From the NCBI GenBank assembly GCA_022824025.1, contig JAJEBF010000021.1, positions 104,625 through 168,624 of the forward strand: a stretch of DNA of 64,000 nt, in the 5' to 3' direction. A program made the position numbers and the translations under genes. This DNA comes from Caldilineaceae bacterium (lineage in GTDB: Bacteria > Chloroflexota > Anaerolineae > Caldilineales > Caldilineaceae). The notes beneath the pieces are model-generated. The model was not told the origin of the DNA. It ran no database searches and saw only the letters and a list, made by a program, of their open reading frames with translations. Positions within the stretch are counted from its first letter, which is position 1. The number at the start of each line of letters is the position of its first letter. This document shows, piece by piece, positions 9,576-18,955 of this stretch.

Positions 9576-10499
9576 ATGGAAAAGCTCGTCATTACCGTGA
9601 CCACCGATTCAGCGGGTTCATATCCACGCAACCCGTATCTGACGCCCTGCGACGATACCAAAGGGGTCGCGGAAGAGTATATTCGGGCCATGAACGCCGG
9701 GGCCACGATCGTTCATACGCATGGTCAGTACAAGTCTGACCCTGTCATCCAGCCCGACGGCAAACAGCTGTCGATTCCCAATGTTGACGGTTGGCGCGAC
9801 ATAACGGAGCGGGTTCGCGCCGCGGGTGAGCCGATCGTGCAATTTGGGCTGGCCAGCATGCGTCTTGACCAGAAACTGGAGCTGTGGCGGCAACTCAAGC
9901 CGGACATGAGCTCGATCAACTTCAACTCTCACGACGAGTATTTTCAGCCCGACCCCGATCACCCGCCCGTTCCGATCTACTCGATTCATCCTATCCCCGA
10001 GTTGAGACTGTACTCGAGTCTGGCGAAGGAACATGGCGTAAAGCAGGAGATCGAGTGCTTCAATACGGGGGCGTACTGGGCGATCGGAAAGATTCGCGGC
10101 GGCGACTTCTGGACGGAGGAGGGCGTACGCGAGTTTGAGAAGGACCTGCTGCCGGAGCCGCTGTGGCTGACGCTGTTTTTCGGCTGGGCCGGTCAGGGCT
10201 GGACGCCGCCCAACGCGAAGGCCCTCCAATACATGGTGGACAACCTGCCGCCGCGGGCCAACTTCAGCATGAGTTGCATGGACCCCCCAAATTACTGGTC
10301 GATGGTTGCCCATACGATTGCGATCGGCGGCCACGTACGAATCGGCATGGAAGACTCTCCGTTCATCGAGGACGGCGTCTATGCCAGAACAAACGCGGAA
10401 CTGGTCGAAAAGGCGGTTCGTATCTCACGCGAGATTGGCAGAGAGATTGCCGGCCCCGCCGAGGCAAGAGAGATCGTTGGACTGCCGCCTACCCAGTAA
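9576..10499 (+). CDS. beta-keto acid cleavage enzyme (BKACE, DUF849/PF05853)
   Basis: 307 residues. The BKACE family cleaves a beta-keto acid with acetyl-CoA to acetoacetate and a new acyl-CoA, using a zinc site in a TIM barrel. The N-terminal VTVTTD strand, the zinc motif HTH (about residues 47-49) and a late Glu in RIGMEDSPF match the family. Members act in lysine fermentation (Kce) and carnitine degradation; the substrate here is unknown. RBS GAGAGGA precedes the ATG. The neighbouring dehydrogenase could make its keto-acid substrate, which is inference from context. Confidence 0.88.
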   Translation: MEKLVITVTTDSAGSYPRNPYLTPCDDTKGVAEEYIRAMNAGATIVHTHGQYKSDPVIQPDGKQLSIPNVDGWRDITERVRAAGEPIVQFGLASMRLDQKLELWRQLKPDMSSINFNSHDEYFQPDPDHPPVPIYSIHPIPELRLYSSLAKEHGVKQEIECFNTGAYWAIGKIRGGDFWTEEGVREFEKDLLPEPLWLTLFFGWAGQGWTPPNAKALQYMVDNLPPRANFSMSCMDPPNYWSMVAHTIAIGGHVRIGMEDSPFIEDGVYARTNAELVEKAVRISREIGREIAGPAEAREIVGLPPTQ

Positions 10500-10529
10500 C
10501 CCAGAAGACAGTCCGGAGCAGGAGGAGAC

Positions 10530-11378
10530 ATGAAGGGTCTGAGCTGCAATTCCGGCTTGTTACACACCTATTCCGTGGAAGAGTCGATCGATGTCCTTGC
10601 CAGACAAGGATACCAGGCGATCGACATCAGTTTAGAACTGGCCCCCCCTTTCATCCCTCCGCCCAAACCCCACATGGATTCCGGCGCGGACGCCGCCAGA
10701 CGACGGGCGGTTCGGAACTATGCCCGATCTGCGGGAATCGCCATCGGCGCGCTGAATGCCCACACCAACGTGATTCACGGCGAACCTGCCGTACGAAGGC
10801 AGAATACCGAGTTCATACGCGGCGCGCTGCAACTCGCCTCTGACATGGACGTTCCCTACGTGATCAGCGGCTGCGGCGTAAAACTGTTTTACGGGTGGGA
10901 AAGCACCTATTGGGAGTGGTGCCTGGAAGCGATGCTGGATTTGGCCGCGGAGGCCGACCGTCTTGGCGTGATGCTCCTGATCGAAGCGGCCAGCCCGTAT
11001 GGTTCACTGGTACACAATTTGTCCCGTTTGCAGCGGCTGCTGGCAACCCCCGGACTTGAAGGCCTGGGCGTCCTTTTTGATCCGGCGCACTATCATGTCC
11101 GCGGTGATCACGTGTTGGAGGCCTACCAGGCCTTGGGTGACCGGGTCAAGCACATGCACGCCAAGGACGCGCGCGGAGACAGCGAAGACTTCGGATTCCC
11201 TCCTCTGGGCGAAGGAGAGATTGACTTCGCAAGTCTGATCACTGCGATGGTCAGAGGCGGTTTTTCCGGTTACATTTCAATCGAGTACGAAGCAATGGCC
11301 TGGGGTTACCCGGACAATCCGTTGCAGGTTCTCGAAGATGGCAAGGCTTTCGTAGATGCAATTCTCGAAGCCGTCTAA
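10530..11378 (+). CDS. sugar phosphate isomerase/epimerase family protein (xylose isomerase-like TIM barrel)
   Basis: 282 residues, a typical length for AP_endonuc_2-type isomerases. Likely metal ligands are visible in order along the barrel: Glu in MLLIEAASPYG, Asp/His in LFDPAHYHV, the HMHAKDARG strand and the final Glu in ISIEYEAMAWG. These enzymes interconvert ketoses or act on cyclic polyols such as inosose; the exact substrate cannot be assigned. GGAGGAG lies before the ATG, 30 bp after the BKACE stop, consistent with operon membership. Confidence 0.85.
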   Translation: MKGLSCNSGLLHTYSVEESIDVLARQGYQAIDISLELAPPFIPPPKPHMDSGADAARRRAVRNYARSAGIAIGALNAHTNVIHGEPAVRRQNTEFIRGALQLASDMDVPYVISGCGVKLFYGWESTYWEWCLEAMLDLAAEADRLGVMLLIEAASPYGSLVHNLSRLQRLLATPGLEGLGVLFDPAHYHVRGDHVLEAYQALGDRVKHMHAKDARGDSEDFGFPPLGEGEIDFASLITAMVRGGFSGYISIEYEAMAWGYPDNPLQVLEDGKAFVDAILEAV

Positions 11379-11443
11379 GGGGGGTTACACCCGAACCGAT
11401 TCGGCCAAGTCTTGTCGCGTGCAGTCAGTCAGGAGGCACCTCT

Positions 11444-12496
11444 TTGAAAGCGGCCGTTTTGCGTGCATTCAGTCAGCCTTTGGAATGGCAGGAGGTGACG
11501 ACACCCTGCCCTGAGCCAGACGAGGCGCTGGTGAAGGTGATGGCTTGCGGGATCGACGGAACCGACCTCAAGCTGCTTGACGGTTTCGGTTACACTCCGG
11601 ACTTGCCCTTCATCATGGGCCATGAAGTTGCAGGCGTCGTCGCCGAAGCAGGGCACAGGGTGACCGGTTTCAAGCAAGGCGACCGGGTAATCGTCTACAA
11701 TTTCACGACCTGCGGCGAATGCTTTGCCTGCCTCAATAACCGAGAGCAGATCTGTGTGAATATGGCCGGGGTGTTGGGCGCCAAGGACCGCAGCGGCGGC
11801 TATGCCGAGTATGTCGCGGTCCCCGGCCGCCAACTCGTGCGCTTGCCGGATCAGGTCTCCTGGCCTGACGGCGCGATCTGTTGCGATGCCGGAATGACCG
11901 CATTCCACGCAATAGAAAGGGCGCGGCTGCGATTGGGCGAGACTGTGCTGATCGTCGGCGTCGGAGGCGTTGGCTCGGTGGCGGTTCAGCTGGCCAAGGC
12001 GGCCGGGGCGCGCGTCCTTGCTGTTGAGCTTTCCCAGTCCAAGAGAGAATGGGCGCGTCAGATCGGCGCGGATGCGCTTCTCGACCCGGACGACGCTGAG
12101 CTGCCGGATGCTGTTCGGGACCTGACCGGAGGAATTGGCGTTGATTGCGTAATCGATATCGTCGGCCAGACGGGCACGATGGCCGCTGGTTTCGACTCTT
12201 TAAGGCATGGCGGGAGAATGGTAATCGTCGGCTACACACCTGATCACTACCCTGTTGAAGGAAAATACCTGGCCCAGAACGAACTGGAAATACTCGGCAC
12301 GCGGGCGGGACGGAAGCAGGACTTGATGCAGGTCGCTGGTCTGATGGCGTCAGGGAAGATCCGCTCAATTGTCACGCAGACCTTTCCGATGGAAAACGCC
12401 AATGAGGCGCTGGCGGTCCTGCGATCCGGGGAAAACCTTGGCAGGATCGTGCTGCTTACGCCGGCGGGTCGGCGCTCTCTCGATACCGCGGCTTGA
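11444..12496 (+). CDS. zinc-dependent alcohol dehydrogenase (MDR family)
   Basis: 350 residues. The catalytic zinc ligand Cys35 and the GHE motif (His60, Glu61), four structural-zinc Cys (90, 93, 96, 104) and a Rossmann motif GVGGVGSVAVQLA place it in the medium-chain family related to threonine and sorbitol dehydrogenases. The start is TTG at 11444 with a perfect AGGAGG seven bases upstream (11431-11436). In this operon it probably oxidises a secondary alcohol to a ketone, perhaps feeding the BKACE; that link is inference. Confidence 0.92.
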   Translation: MKAAVLRAFSQPLEWQEVTTPCPEPDEALVKVMACGIDGTDLKLLDGFGYTPDLPFIMGHEVAGVVAEAGHRVTGFKQGDRVIVYNFTTCGECFACLNNREQICVNMAGVLGAKDRSGGYAEYVAVPGRQLVRLPDQVSWPDGAICCDAGMTAFHAIERARLRLGETVLIVGVGGVGSVAVQLAKAAGARVLAVELSQSKREWARQIGADALLDPDDAELPDAVRDLTGGIGVDCVIDIVGQTGTMAAGFDSLRHGGRMVIVGYTPDHYPVEGKYLAQNELEILGTRAGRKQDLMQVAGLMASGKIRSIVTQTFPMENANEALAVLRSGENLGRIVLLTPAGRRSLDTAA

Positions 12497-12554
12497 ACTG
12501 TTTCCCCTGTTCCGCGAATTCAGAGGGTCAGGAGTGGTTCCCTAAGGTCCTGCA

Positions 12555-13478
12555 ATGATCATTGATGCCCACTGCCATATATTCCCGCGTATCCATGGCC
12601 TGAACGCGGCCGGCCCCACGAGAGGCCTGGGATTTGGGAAGGCAATGGTCGGCGAGAATGAGGTTCAGATAACGCCCCCTTTGGGGGAAGGGCTCGCCTA
12701 TTCTCCGGAGCAACTCCTGGCCACTTTGAACTGGGCCGGAGTAGATAGAGCGGTCCTGCTGCAGGGGCCGCTCTACGGAGAGTGCAACCAATACGTTGAC
12801 GACGCGCTCCAACGTCATCCAGACCGGCTTGCGGGGGCCGCCTACTTTGACCCGTGGAGCGCCAACTGCCTTCAGACCTTCGAGGCTACGCTGGCATCGC
12901 GCGCTTTCTGCGCCGTAAAACTGGAGTGCTCAGAACCTTCAGGGTTGTTCGGCATTCACCCGCACGCGCGGCTTGACGCGTCCGAGCTTTGCTGGCTCTG
13001 GGAGGAACTTGAAGTGCGGGGTCTGATCCTGGTTCTTGACCTGGGCGGAATCGGCAGCCGCTCCTACCAGACCGAGGCGGTGCGCAACATCGCCCAAAGG
13101 CACCCCAAGCTGCGAATCGTGATCGCCCATCTTGGTCAACCGAGACCTGACGCGGAGGCAGACCCGAATCAGTGGGAACTTTGGGAGGCGCAGATCGATT
13201 TAGGTCTGCTGGACAACGTCTGGTTCGATTGCGCTTCGCTGGTAGCCTTCGTCCATGAGGAAGGCTACCCATTCCCCAGCGTAGAACGCTATCTGCGGCT
13301 GGCGACCGAGCGCATCGGCGCCGGCAGAATAATGTGGGGCACGGACCAGCCAGGAACACTGGTCCACGCGACCTATCGTCAGTATGTAGAGTTGGCGAAA
13401 ATCCACACAGCTTTTCTTTCTCCTTGCGAACAGGCTCTTGTTCTGGGAGAGACGGCGCAACACGTATACGGCTTATGA
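12555..13478 (+). CDS. amidohydrolase family protein (PF04909-like)
   Basis: 307 residues. It opens with MIIDAHCHIF, whose HxH (His6, His8) is the metal motif of the family. Further likely ligands are His in VIAHLGQP (about 194) and Asp in WGTDQPG (about 261). PF04909 members hydrolyse lactones or decarboxylate aromatic or keto acids; the reaction here is unknown. It lies in the middle of the catabolic cluster, 58 bp after the dehydrogenase. Confidence 0.87.
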   Translation: MIIDAHCHIFPRIHGLNAAGPTRGLGFGKAMVGENEVQITPPLGEGLAYSPEQLLATLNWAGVDRAVLLQGPLYGECNQYVDDALQRHPDRLAGAAYFDPWSANCLQTFEATLASRAFCAVKLECSEPSGLFGIHPHARLDASELCWLWEELEVRGLILVLDLGGIGSRSYQTEAVRNIAQRHPKLRIVIAHLGQPRPDAEADPNQWELWEAQIDLGLLDNVWFDCASLVAFVHEEGYPFPSVERYLRLATERIGAGRIMWGTDQPGTLVHATYRQYVELAKIHTAFLSPCEQALVLGETAQHVYGL

Positions 13479-13561
13479 GGAACCCGGTACCGTGCCGGTC
13501 GACAAGTTAAGGTATAGACAAACAGCCATGTTGTTACTTTGATTCCCGCGGAGGTTAACCG

Positions 13562-13924
13562 ATGCCAGGACAGCCACTCACGCAACAGTTGGAGTCTTGT
13601 ATTGAGGCTTTTCAAGAGGGAACGCTCAAGGTGGAGGCGCTGCAGGACGCGCTTGCCACCGCCCAACGTGTGGTCTCAAAAACCCAGGATATCCTTTACC
13701 TGCAAGCGGCGAGCACCTCTCTGACCAGCCAGGTGCACGGAATGTTGCTGATGCAGGATGGCGAAATTTCGGAGGAAGTTCCCGACGCAGGGGACTGGCC
13801 GTATCAAACAGTGCTGGAGGCCGTTCGGGACGGGTGGAGGATTATCCAGTTTCCAAACCTGGCGCTGCTTCTGGATGAGAAAAAGACGTACGGACTCGGT
13901 TGCGAGTTCATTCTTGAAAGGTGA
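13562..13924 (+). CDS. small hypothetical protein within the catabolic operon
   Basis: 120 residues, soluble, acidic, with a helical N-terminal half (QQLESCIEAFQEGTLKVEAL) and a compact C-terminal part (YQTVLEAVRDGWRIIQFP). GCGGAGG precedes the ATG. The 3' end touches or overlaps the start of the following dioxygenase gene (GTGA at 13921), so it is clearly part of the operon. No recognised domain. It could be a partner of the dioxygenase, which is only a guess from position. Confidence 0.7.
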   Translation: MPGQPLTQQLESCIEAFQEGTLKVEALQDALATAQRVVSKTQDILYLQAASTSLTSQVHGMLLMQDGEISEEVPDAGDWPYQTVLEAVRDGWRIIQFPNLALLLDEKKTYGLGCEFILER

Positions 13925-13959
13925 ACCGCCAACCCACGACGATGAGGGGGAAGGGAAAC

Positions 13960-14715
13960 GTGAGCGTACAAGAGGCCATCGACCACCTGGACCTGTTCGG
14001 TTACTGCGTATTGGAAAATGCGATCCCGGAAGAACAAGCAGACCGAATGGCGGAGCAGCTGTTTGCATTGCATGAAGACCCTGAGAACCGCAAGTACTTC
14101 CAGGATCCAGACGACGATCTTTACCAGACCCTGTTTGGGCTGCTGAACCTTGATGAGGCGAGTTGGGCCTGCGCGGCCCATCCGGATGTTCTGGCGGTGG
14201 TCAGGCACTTCCTGGGGGAGGACATTCGCCTGGCAGAGGCTTGCTCCAAGTGGGTCAAACCTGGCGCGCCGGCAGGGGGCGTGCATACGGACTCGGCCCA
14301 GGATCTTCCCGATCTTCTGCCCGACACGCCGTGGATGATCAATTCGATCTGGATGATTACGGACTTTTCCGAAGAGATCGGGGCCACACGCATCATGCCG
14401 ACCAGTCATCGCTTGCGCCGCAGACCCCCAAGAGGCATGAAAGCGGACGACAGACGGCTTTTGCCAATCACCGGTCGGCGCGGTTCAGTTTTCTTGTGGC
14501 ACGGAGGCGTATGGCACGCCAATGGCGCCAACACAACGATAGACCATCACAGAATGGCGCTTAACATCGCCTACTATCCGCCCTGGTGGAATCTGGCGCG
14601 TGAAGGAGGCCATCAGCCTGTGTGGCCCGAGACATACGACCGCATGCCTCCTGCGCTGCAGAGGCTGACCCGGACCAGGGTCGCACGCGATCGCGGGGAG
14701 ATTTACGAGCGCTGA
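13960..14715 (+). CDS. phytanoyl-CoA dioxygenase (PhyH) family protein, first copy
   Basis: 251 residues from a GTG at 13960, preceded by GGGGGAAGGG; the frame is open back to GTG 13921, which overlaps the previous stop. Fe(II)/2-oxoglutarate oxygenase of the PhyH group: the HxD iron motif is His109-Thr-Asp111 and the distal His is probably His186 in VWHANGAN, followed by a His-His-Arg that can supply the 2-oxoglutarate Arg. It would hydroxylate, or by hydroxylation demethylate, the imported compound or a product of it. Substrate unknown. Confidence 0.87.
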   Translation: MSVQEAIDHLDLFGYCVLENAIPEEQADRMAEQLFALHEDPENRKYFQDPDDDLYQTLFGLLNLDEASWACAAHPDVLAVVRHFLGEDIRLAEACSKWVKPGAPAGGVHTDSAQDLPDLLPDTPWMINSIWMITDFSEEIGATRIMPTSHRLRRRPPRGMKADDRRLLPITGRRGSVFLWHGGVWHANGANTTIDHHRMALNIAYYPPWWNLAREGGHQPVWPETYDRMPPALQRLTRTRVARDRGEIYER

Positions 14716-14795
14716 GTCGCTTTTTGACGTGCAGCCAAGTTCGAACAGTGCGCTTCCCCGCCATTCCCAGTACAGGCCAAAGGAGATAGAAGTCT

Positions 14796-15620
14796 ATGAA
14801 AACACACTCTTGCCGACCGGGACTGAAAGATTCGCAGGTACTTGAATTCTGCAAACAGGGCTTCATGGTATTCGAGGGGGTGGTGCCGGATGAGATCAAT
14901 CGCCGCGCCGTCGACTTTCTGGACCGTTGCCCTGGGCATGAACCGACGGAAATACTGGAGGAGGACTGGTTTGTCGAGAATGTGATTCTGAATGAACAGG
15001 CGGCGGGGGCGGTTCGCTCTCTCCTGGGCCAGAATTTCGGCTTGCCAATACTCATGAGCAATCACCGAGTCCAGTGCCCCTCGCCGGCTCAGAACTGGCA
15101 TCGCGACGGCAACTCCAAGCACGGTCCGGCGCTCAACTACCTCCAGGTCTTTTACTATCCCGAAGATTGTCCGATCGAGTTGGGCCCGACCGAGCTGTTG
15201 CCCGGCTCCCACTTTCTGTTCTCTCTGTCCAGACAGATGGGCCACTACGGAGGGATTCGGGGCGCCTACCGCGCGGCCGCGCCCGCAGGAACGATTTTTC
15301 TCACCGTCTATTCGATCTGGCACCGCCGCTCCCCAGCTCCAGGAACCGGGTTGCGCAATCTTCTCAAATACAACTACTGGCGAACGGAGTCGCCGCACCG
15401 GGACTGGATTCGCGAGCCTGGCTTTGACATTGCGAGCGCGAACTACAAGCTACCGGACCCGACCTATCGTGAGCAGTTCCGTGACTGCAATGATGCCGCG
15501 GAAATGTTCTTCTGGCTGCTGGGCAAATCGGACACCTTTGCCGTTTCAGGCGGCCAGGGCTGGCCTCTGAATCAACATGTCGGAAAATATATGGGCAGCC
15601 CGTATGGTGTTCCTGAATAA
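14796..15620 (+). CDS. phytanoyl-CoA dioxygenase (PhyH) family protein, second copy
   Basis: 274 residues. Iron motif His102-Arg-Asp104 (NWHRDGNS) and a distal His176 (SIWHRRSP) followed by Arg in GTGLRNLLKYNYW complete the facial triad and 2-oxoglutarate site. It is clearly diverged from the preceding PhyH gene (different spacing and flanks), so the pair is not a recent duplication; two successive oxidations are likely. AAAGGAGATAG precedes the ATG. Confidence 0.88.
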   Translation: MKTHSCRPGLKDSQVLEFCKQGFMVFEGVVPDEINRRAVDFLDRCPGHEPTEILEEDWFVENVILNEQAAGAVRSLLGQNFGLPILMSNHRVQCPSPAQNWHRDGNSKHGPALNYLQVFYYPEDCPIELGPTELLPGSHFLFSLSRQMGHYGGIRGAYRAAAPAGTIFLTVYSIWHRRSPAPGTGLRNLLKYNYWRTESPHRDWIREPGFDIASANYKLPDPTYREQFRDCNDAAEMFFWLLGKSDTFAVSGGQGWPLNQHVGKYMGSPYGVPE

Positions 15621-15724
15621 AATCAGGGCGTCCAACCCAGTACGGCAAGCGACATACAGGGCATAGCGAAGAGTTCACTGTTTTGAAAGTCAGGCTGCAC
15701 GAAGAACAGGAAAGGCCTAAGTCT

Positions 15725-17473
15725 ATGGCTCGAATGCGCTGCGCCGAAGCCTTGGTAAAGGCGTTGGAGTTGGAAGGGGTCAGGTATGTTTTCGGCCATC
15801 CCGGACACGGAAACACAAATGTCCTGGATGCGATTCACGACTCTTCGCAGATTGAGTTCAAACTGACGCGCCATGAACAGGGCGCCGCCCATATTGCCGA
15901 CGGCTACGCCCGCATTTCCGGTGACATCGGCGTGTGCTGCGCCTCGGTCGGCCCGGGCCCCGCCAACATGGTGATGGGCCTTGCTTCAGCCGCAGCCGCA
16001 TCCAGCCCGGTCGCGGCCATCTTTGGCGGGGTCATATCCCGCTGGGTTGGCCGGGGCCAGCTTCAGGAGACCAGCCCGTTTTACGGGCCCCCGGACCAGA
16101 GCTTTGTGCAGGTCCTGCAACCGGTTGTCAAGAAGGTGTGGCAGGTTCAGCACCCAGATCTCGTGCCCGAGGTGGTCCGCCGGGCCTGCGCCCTTTCACG
16201 CGCTGGCAATCCCGGCCCGGTCGCAATCGAAATACCGTGGGACCTCCAGGCCACTTTCCACGACTATCCCGATCTGCCCGACCCGGGCCGTTTCGGCTAC
16301 GCAAGCCGCGTCCGCGCGGACGCACGCGCGATCGCCAAGGCGGCCGATGCCCTGCGCCGGGCTGCCCATCCCGTCATCCTGGCCGGTTACGGCGCCGTTC
16401 TCGCCGGCGCGGGGCCGGAAATCCGGGAGCTGGCAGAGCTTCTCGGCGCCCCAGTCGCCACCTCCTACGCCGCCAAGGGTATCCTGCCCGAGGATCATCC
16501 GCTCAGTGTAGGGAACGTGGGCTGGCTGGGACATCCGAGCGCGCACGAGTTGATTCGCCAGCACGCCGATGTCGTCCTGGCAGTGGGCTTCAGCTTCTCC
16601 GATCTTTCGACATGTTGGTGGACGGAAGGCATGCCGTTTGTCGAGCAGAACCGGTTCATTCAGATCGACATTGACGCAAACCAGATTGGCCGTACGTATC
16701 CCGTGGAAATCGGGCTGCTGGGCGACGCCAAGGCAACGTTGCAGGAAACGCTTGCCGCCCTATCCGATAGGGAAGCCCCAAAGAGCCGGGGGGAAAACAT
16801 GGAGCTCACCGCAAGCGTCAAAGCCGGCTTTCAGTTGGAACTCCCAGATGGCGAAAGCAGTGAAACGGGAATGGAGCCCTTGCGCGTGGTCGAGGCGTTA
16901 CGGCGCGCCCTGCCAAGGGACCTCCTTTTTTCTCTGGATACGGGCGACCACAATCACTACTTTGGCGCGTTCTTTCCAATCTTTGCCCCCCGCCGCCTGC
17001 TCTACCCTGGCGGCTGGACGCCGATGGGCTTCGGGCCCACCTCCATCATCGGGGCAAAACTCGCCCGGCCGGACCTGCCCGCAGTATGCGTAACCGGGGA
17101 CGGCGGCTTTCTGATGGTCTGCCAGGAGGTGATCACCGCGGTTGAGTGGGGGCTTCCTGTCGTGTGGGTCGTGTTCAACAACCAGACGCTTGGCGCCATC
17201 CGCGGCGGCCAGCTGGCCAGCTATGACGGCAAAGTCATCGGCACAGAGTTTCGCGAAGAGACTGATTACGCGGCACTGGGCCGCGCCCTCGGAGCGGAAG
17301 GGCTGCGGGTCAACTGTTACCCTGAAATCGGGGACGCTCTGCGCTATGCCTTGGAGTGCGGCAAGCCGTGCGTAGTCGACATGCGCATCGCCCGGGATCC
17401 AGCGCCGCCGCCGATCGCAGGCATGTGGTTCGAACCTGAAAGAGACGAGATTCCGCCCAAGCCTCGGACCTGA
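15725..17473 (+). CDS. thiamine diphosphate-dependent enzyme, acetolactate synthase-like
   Basis: 582 residues from ATG 15725 (AGGAAAGG upstream; the frame also allows TTG at 15683). All three TPP-enzyme domains are present: the N-terminal domain with catalytic Glu51 in RHEQGAAHIADGYARI, the central domain, and the C-terminal ThDP motif GDGGFLM...FNN. It has GHPGHGN where acetolactate synthases have GYPGG, and there is no small regulatory subunit nearby, so a catabolic lyase or decarboxylase role is more likely than branched-chain amino acid synthesis. That role is inference. Confidence 0.88.
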   Translation: MARMRCAEALVKALELEGVRYVFGHPGHGNTNVLDAIHDSSQIEFKLTRHEQGAAHIADGYARISGDIGVCCASVGPGPANMVMGLASAAAASSPVAAIFGGVISRWVGRGQLQETSPFYGPPDQSFVQVLQPVVKKVWQVQHPDLVPEVVRRACALSRAGNPGPVAIEIPWDLQATFHDYPDLPDPGRFGYASRVRADARAIAKAADALRRAAHPVILAGYGAVLAGAGPEIRELAELLGAPVATSYAAKGILPEDHPLSVGNVGWLGHPSAHELIRQHADVVLAVGFSFSDLSTCWWTEGMPFVEQNRFIQIDIDANQIGRTYPVEIGLLGDAKATLQETLAALSDREAPKSRGENMELTASVKAGFQLELPDGESSETGMEPLRVVEALRRALPRDLLFSLDTGDHNHYFGAFFPIFAPRRLLYPGGWTPMGFGPTSIIGAKLARPDLPAVCVTGDGGFLMVCQEVITAVEWGLPVVWVVFNNQTLGAIRGGQLASYDGKVIGTEFREETDYAALGRALGAEGLRVNCYPEIGDALRYALECGKPCVVDMRIARDPAPPPIAGMWFEPERDEIPPKPRT

Positions 17474-17587
17474 CAAGGCGTGCGCTCAAGGGGGCGCAAT
17501 GGCCGGTCAGCCGACCGCGTAGCAGAGAATATCCCATTTCATTCGGGCCCACATGGCCCGCGACCGGGCAGAAGAGGAGAACAGAGT

Positions 17588-18556
17588 ATGCGATTGGGCA
17601 GCGGCCAATTTGTCTATGAGGAGGTCGATGGCTGGGGAGAGGTCCCTGAAGGCCGGACTATCATCGAGGCGCCGGGCGTGGCGGTGGACTCGCAGGATAG
17701 GGTGTATGTCTTCTGCCGCAGCGAACATCCTGTTATTGTCTTTGACAGAGAAGGACGGTTCCTGCGCTCTTGGGGCGAGGGGATGATAAAGCGGGCCCAT
17801 GACATTATTGTTGGCCCGGATGACTCGATCTACTGTGTTGACGACTGGGGGCACGCCGTCCACAAATTCACGCCCGACGGCGAACTCCTCATGTCAATCG
17901 AAACCGCAGACGATCCGGCAGAAACCGGGTACATTTGGGATGTCCAGAAAGAGGTGCTGCGCGCCGGTAGGCCTTTCAACTTTCCAACCGGCATCGCGCT
18001 CTCCCCGGAGGGAGCTCTATACGTGTCGGATGGGTACGGCAACGCACGCGTACACCATTTCACAGCAGAGGGCGACCTTCTGAATTCCTGGGGCGAACCA
18101 GGGACCGGCGCAGGGCAGTTCGTCACACCGCACAACGTCTGCGTGGACAGCGAGGGCACTGTCTATGTGGCCGACAGGCAGAATCAACGCATCCAACTTT
18201 TCGATCCGCAGGGCGGTTACCTGTGCCAGTGGGACAATGTCTGGTGGCCTTGCGATATGTGCATTGACGCCGACGACAACATGTATGTGGCCGAGGTTGG
18301 CGGCATTTTCATGGGGGAAACAAAGACGCCGGTCCTGGAGAATCCGCCGGCCCGAATCACTGTGCGCGATCTGGACGGCAAGATTCTGAGCGAGTGGGGA
18401 ATGGAAGATCCGCACGGCGCCGGCCGCTACTTCAGTCCCCACAATATCGCCTTCGATTCACGCGGCGACCTCTATGTGGGAGAGGTTGCCGTGTCGTATC
18501 CTGACGGAACAACACCCGCGGACTGGCGTGTACTCAGGAAATACGCGCGAGCCTGA
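17588..18556 (+). CDS. NHL-repeat six-bladed beta-propeller protein
   Basis: 322 residues from ATG 17588 (AGAGGAG upstream; the longer frame from 17480 is not needed). At least five NHL-type units are visible, each with the pattern D..G.VYV.D....R...F...G (for example VYVFCRSEHPVIVFDREGRF and LYVSDGYGNARVHHF). No signal peptide is seen. Such propellers occur as lactonases, amidating-lyase-like enzymes or binding scaffolds; catalytic residues cannot be assigned with confidence. Last gene of the cluster, 114 bp after the ThDP enzyme. Confidence 0.85.
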   Translation: MRLGSGQFVYEEVDGWGEVPEGRTIIEAPGVAVDSQDRVYVFCRSEHPVIVFDREGRFLRSWGEGMIKRAHDIIVGPDDSIYCVDDWGHAVHKFTPDGELLMSIETADDPAETGYIWDVQKEVLRAGRPFNFPTGIALSPEGALYVSDGYGNARVHHFTAEGDLLNSWGEPGTGAGQFVTPHNVCVDSEGTVYVADRQNQRIQLFDPQGGYLCQWDNVWWPCDMCIDADDNMYVAEVGGIFMGETKTPVLENPPARITVRDLDGKILSEWGMEDPHGAGRYFSPHNIAFDSRGDLYVGEVAVSYPDGTTPADWRVLRKYARA

Positions 18557-18955
18557 CATTTTGCCCCGAGAGGACCGTGCTGGCGCGCGGGACCAACATG
18601 ATGTTGTCGTTTGCTTTCCTTCATTGACTCAATCGTAAACACGTCCGGGAAGACGTTGACGGATGTCGGTTGCGTAGGGTTGTCCTGACCACTTTCTAAG
18701 CGCTGCGGCGGGTCGGTTCTGTGGTAATCCCAACCGGCGTCGGGATCTGAATCGGCTCCGCACACCTTAAGCGGACATGTTCAGGCCGCAGGCTTCTACG
18801 CGAAGGACGCCGGCCCGGGCTAACGCGGCAGGCAGTTGGCCAACCGGGAGGACACGGGCGAACAGCTCGTCAACGAAAGTGGATGTCGTTGCGCAACAGT
18901 GGAAAAGCCGACAGCGAGAGTTTCCCATGTGCGGACGGAAGCGTTCTGCAAAGAG
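18557..18955. other. gap between convergent genes
   Basis: 399 bp with no convincing gene. It contains a short perfect dyad CAACAT-G-ATGTTG shortly after the NHL stop and the palindrome GTTGCGCAAC at 18888-18897. No T-tract terminator was recognised on either strand. Confidence 0.5.
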
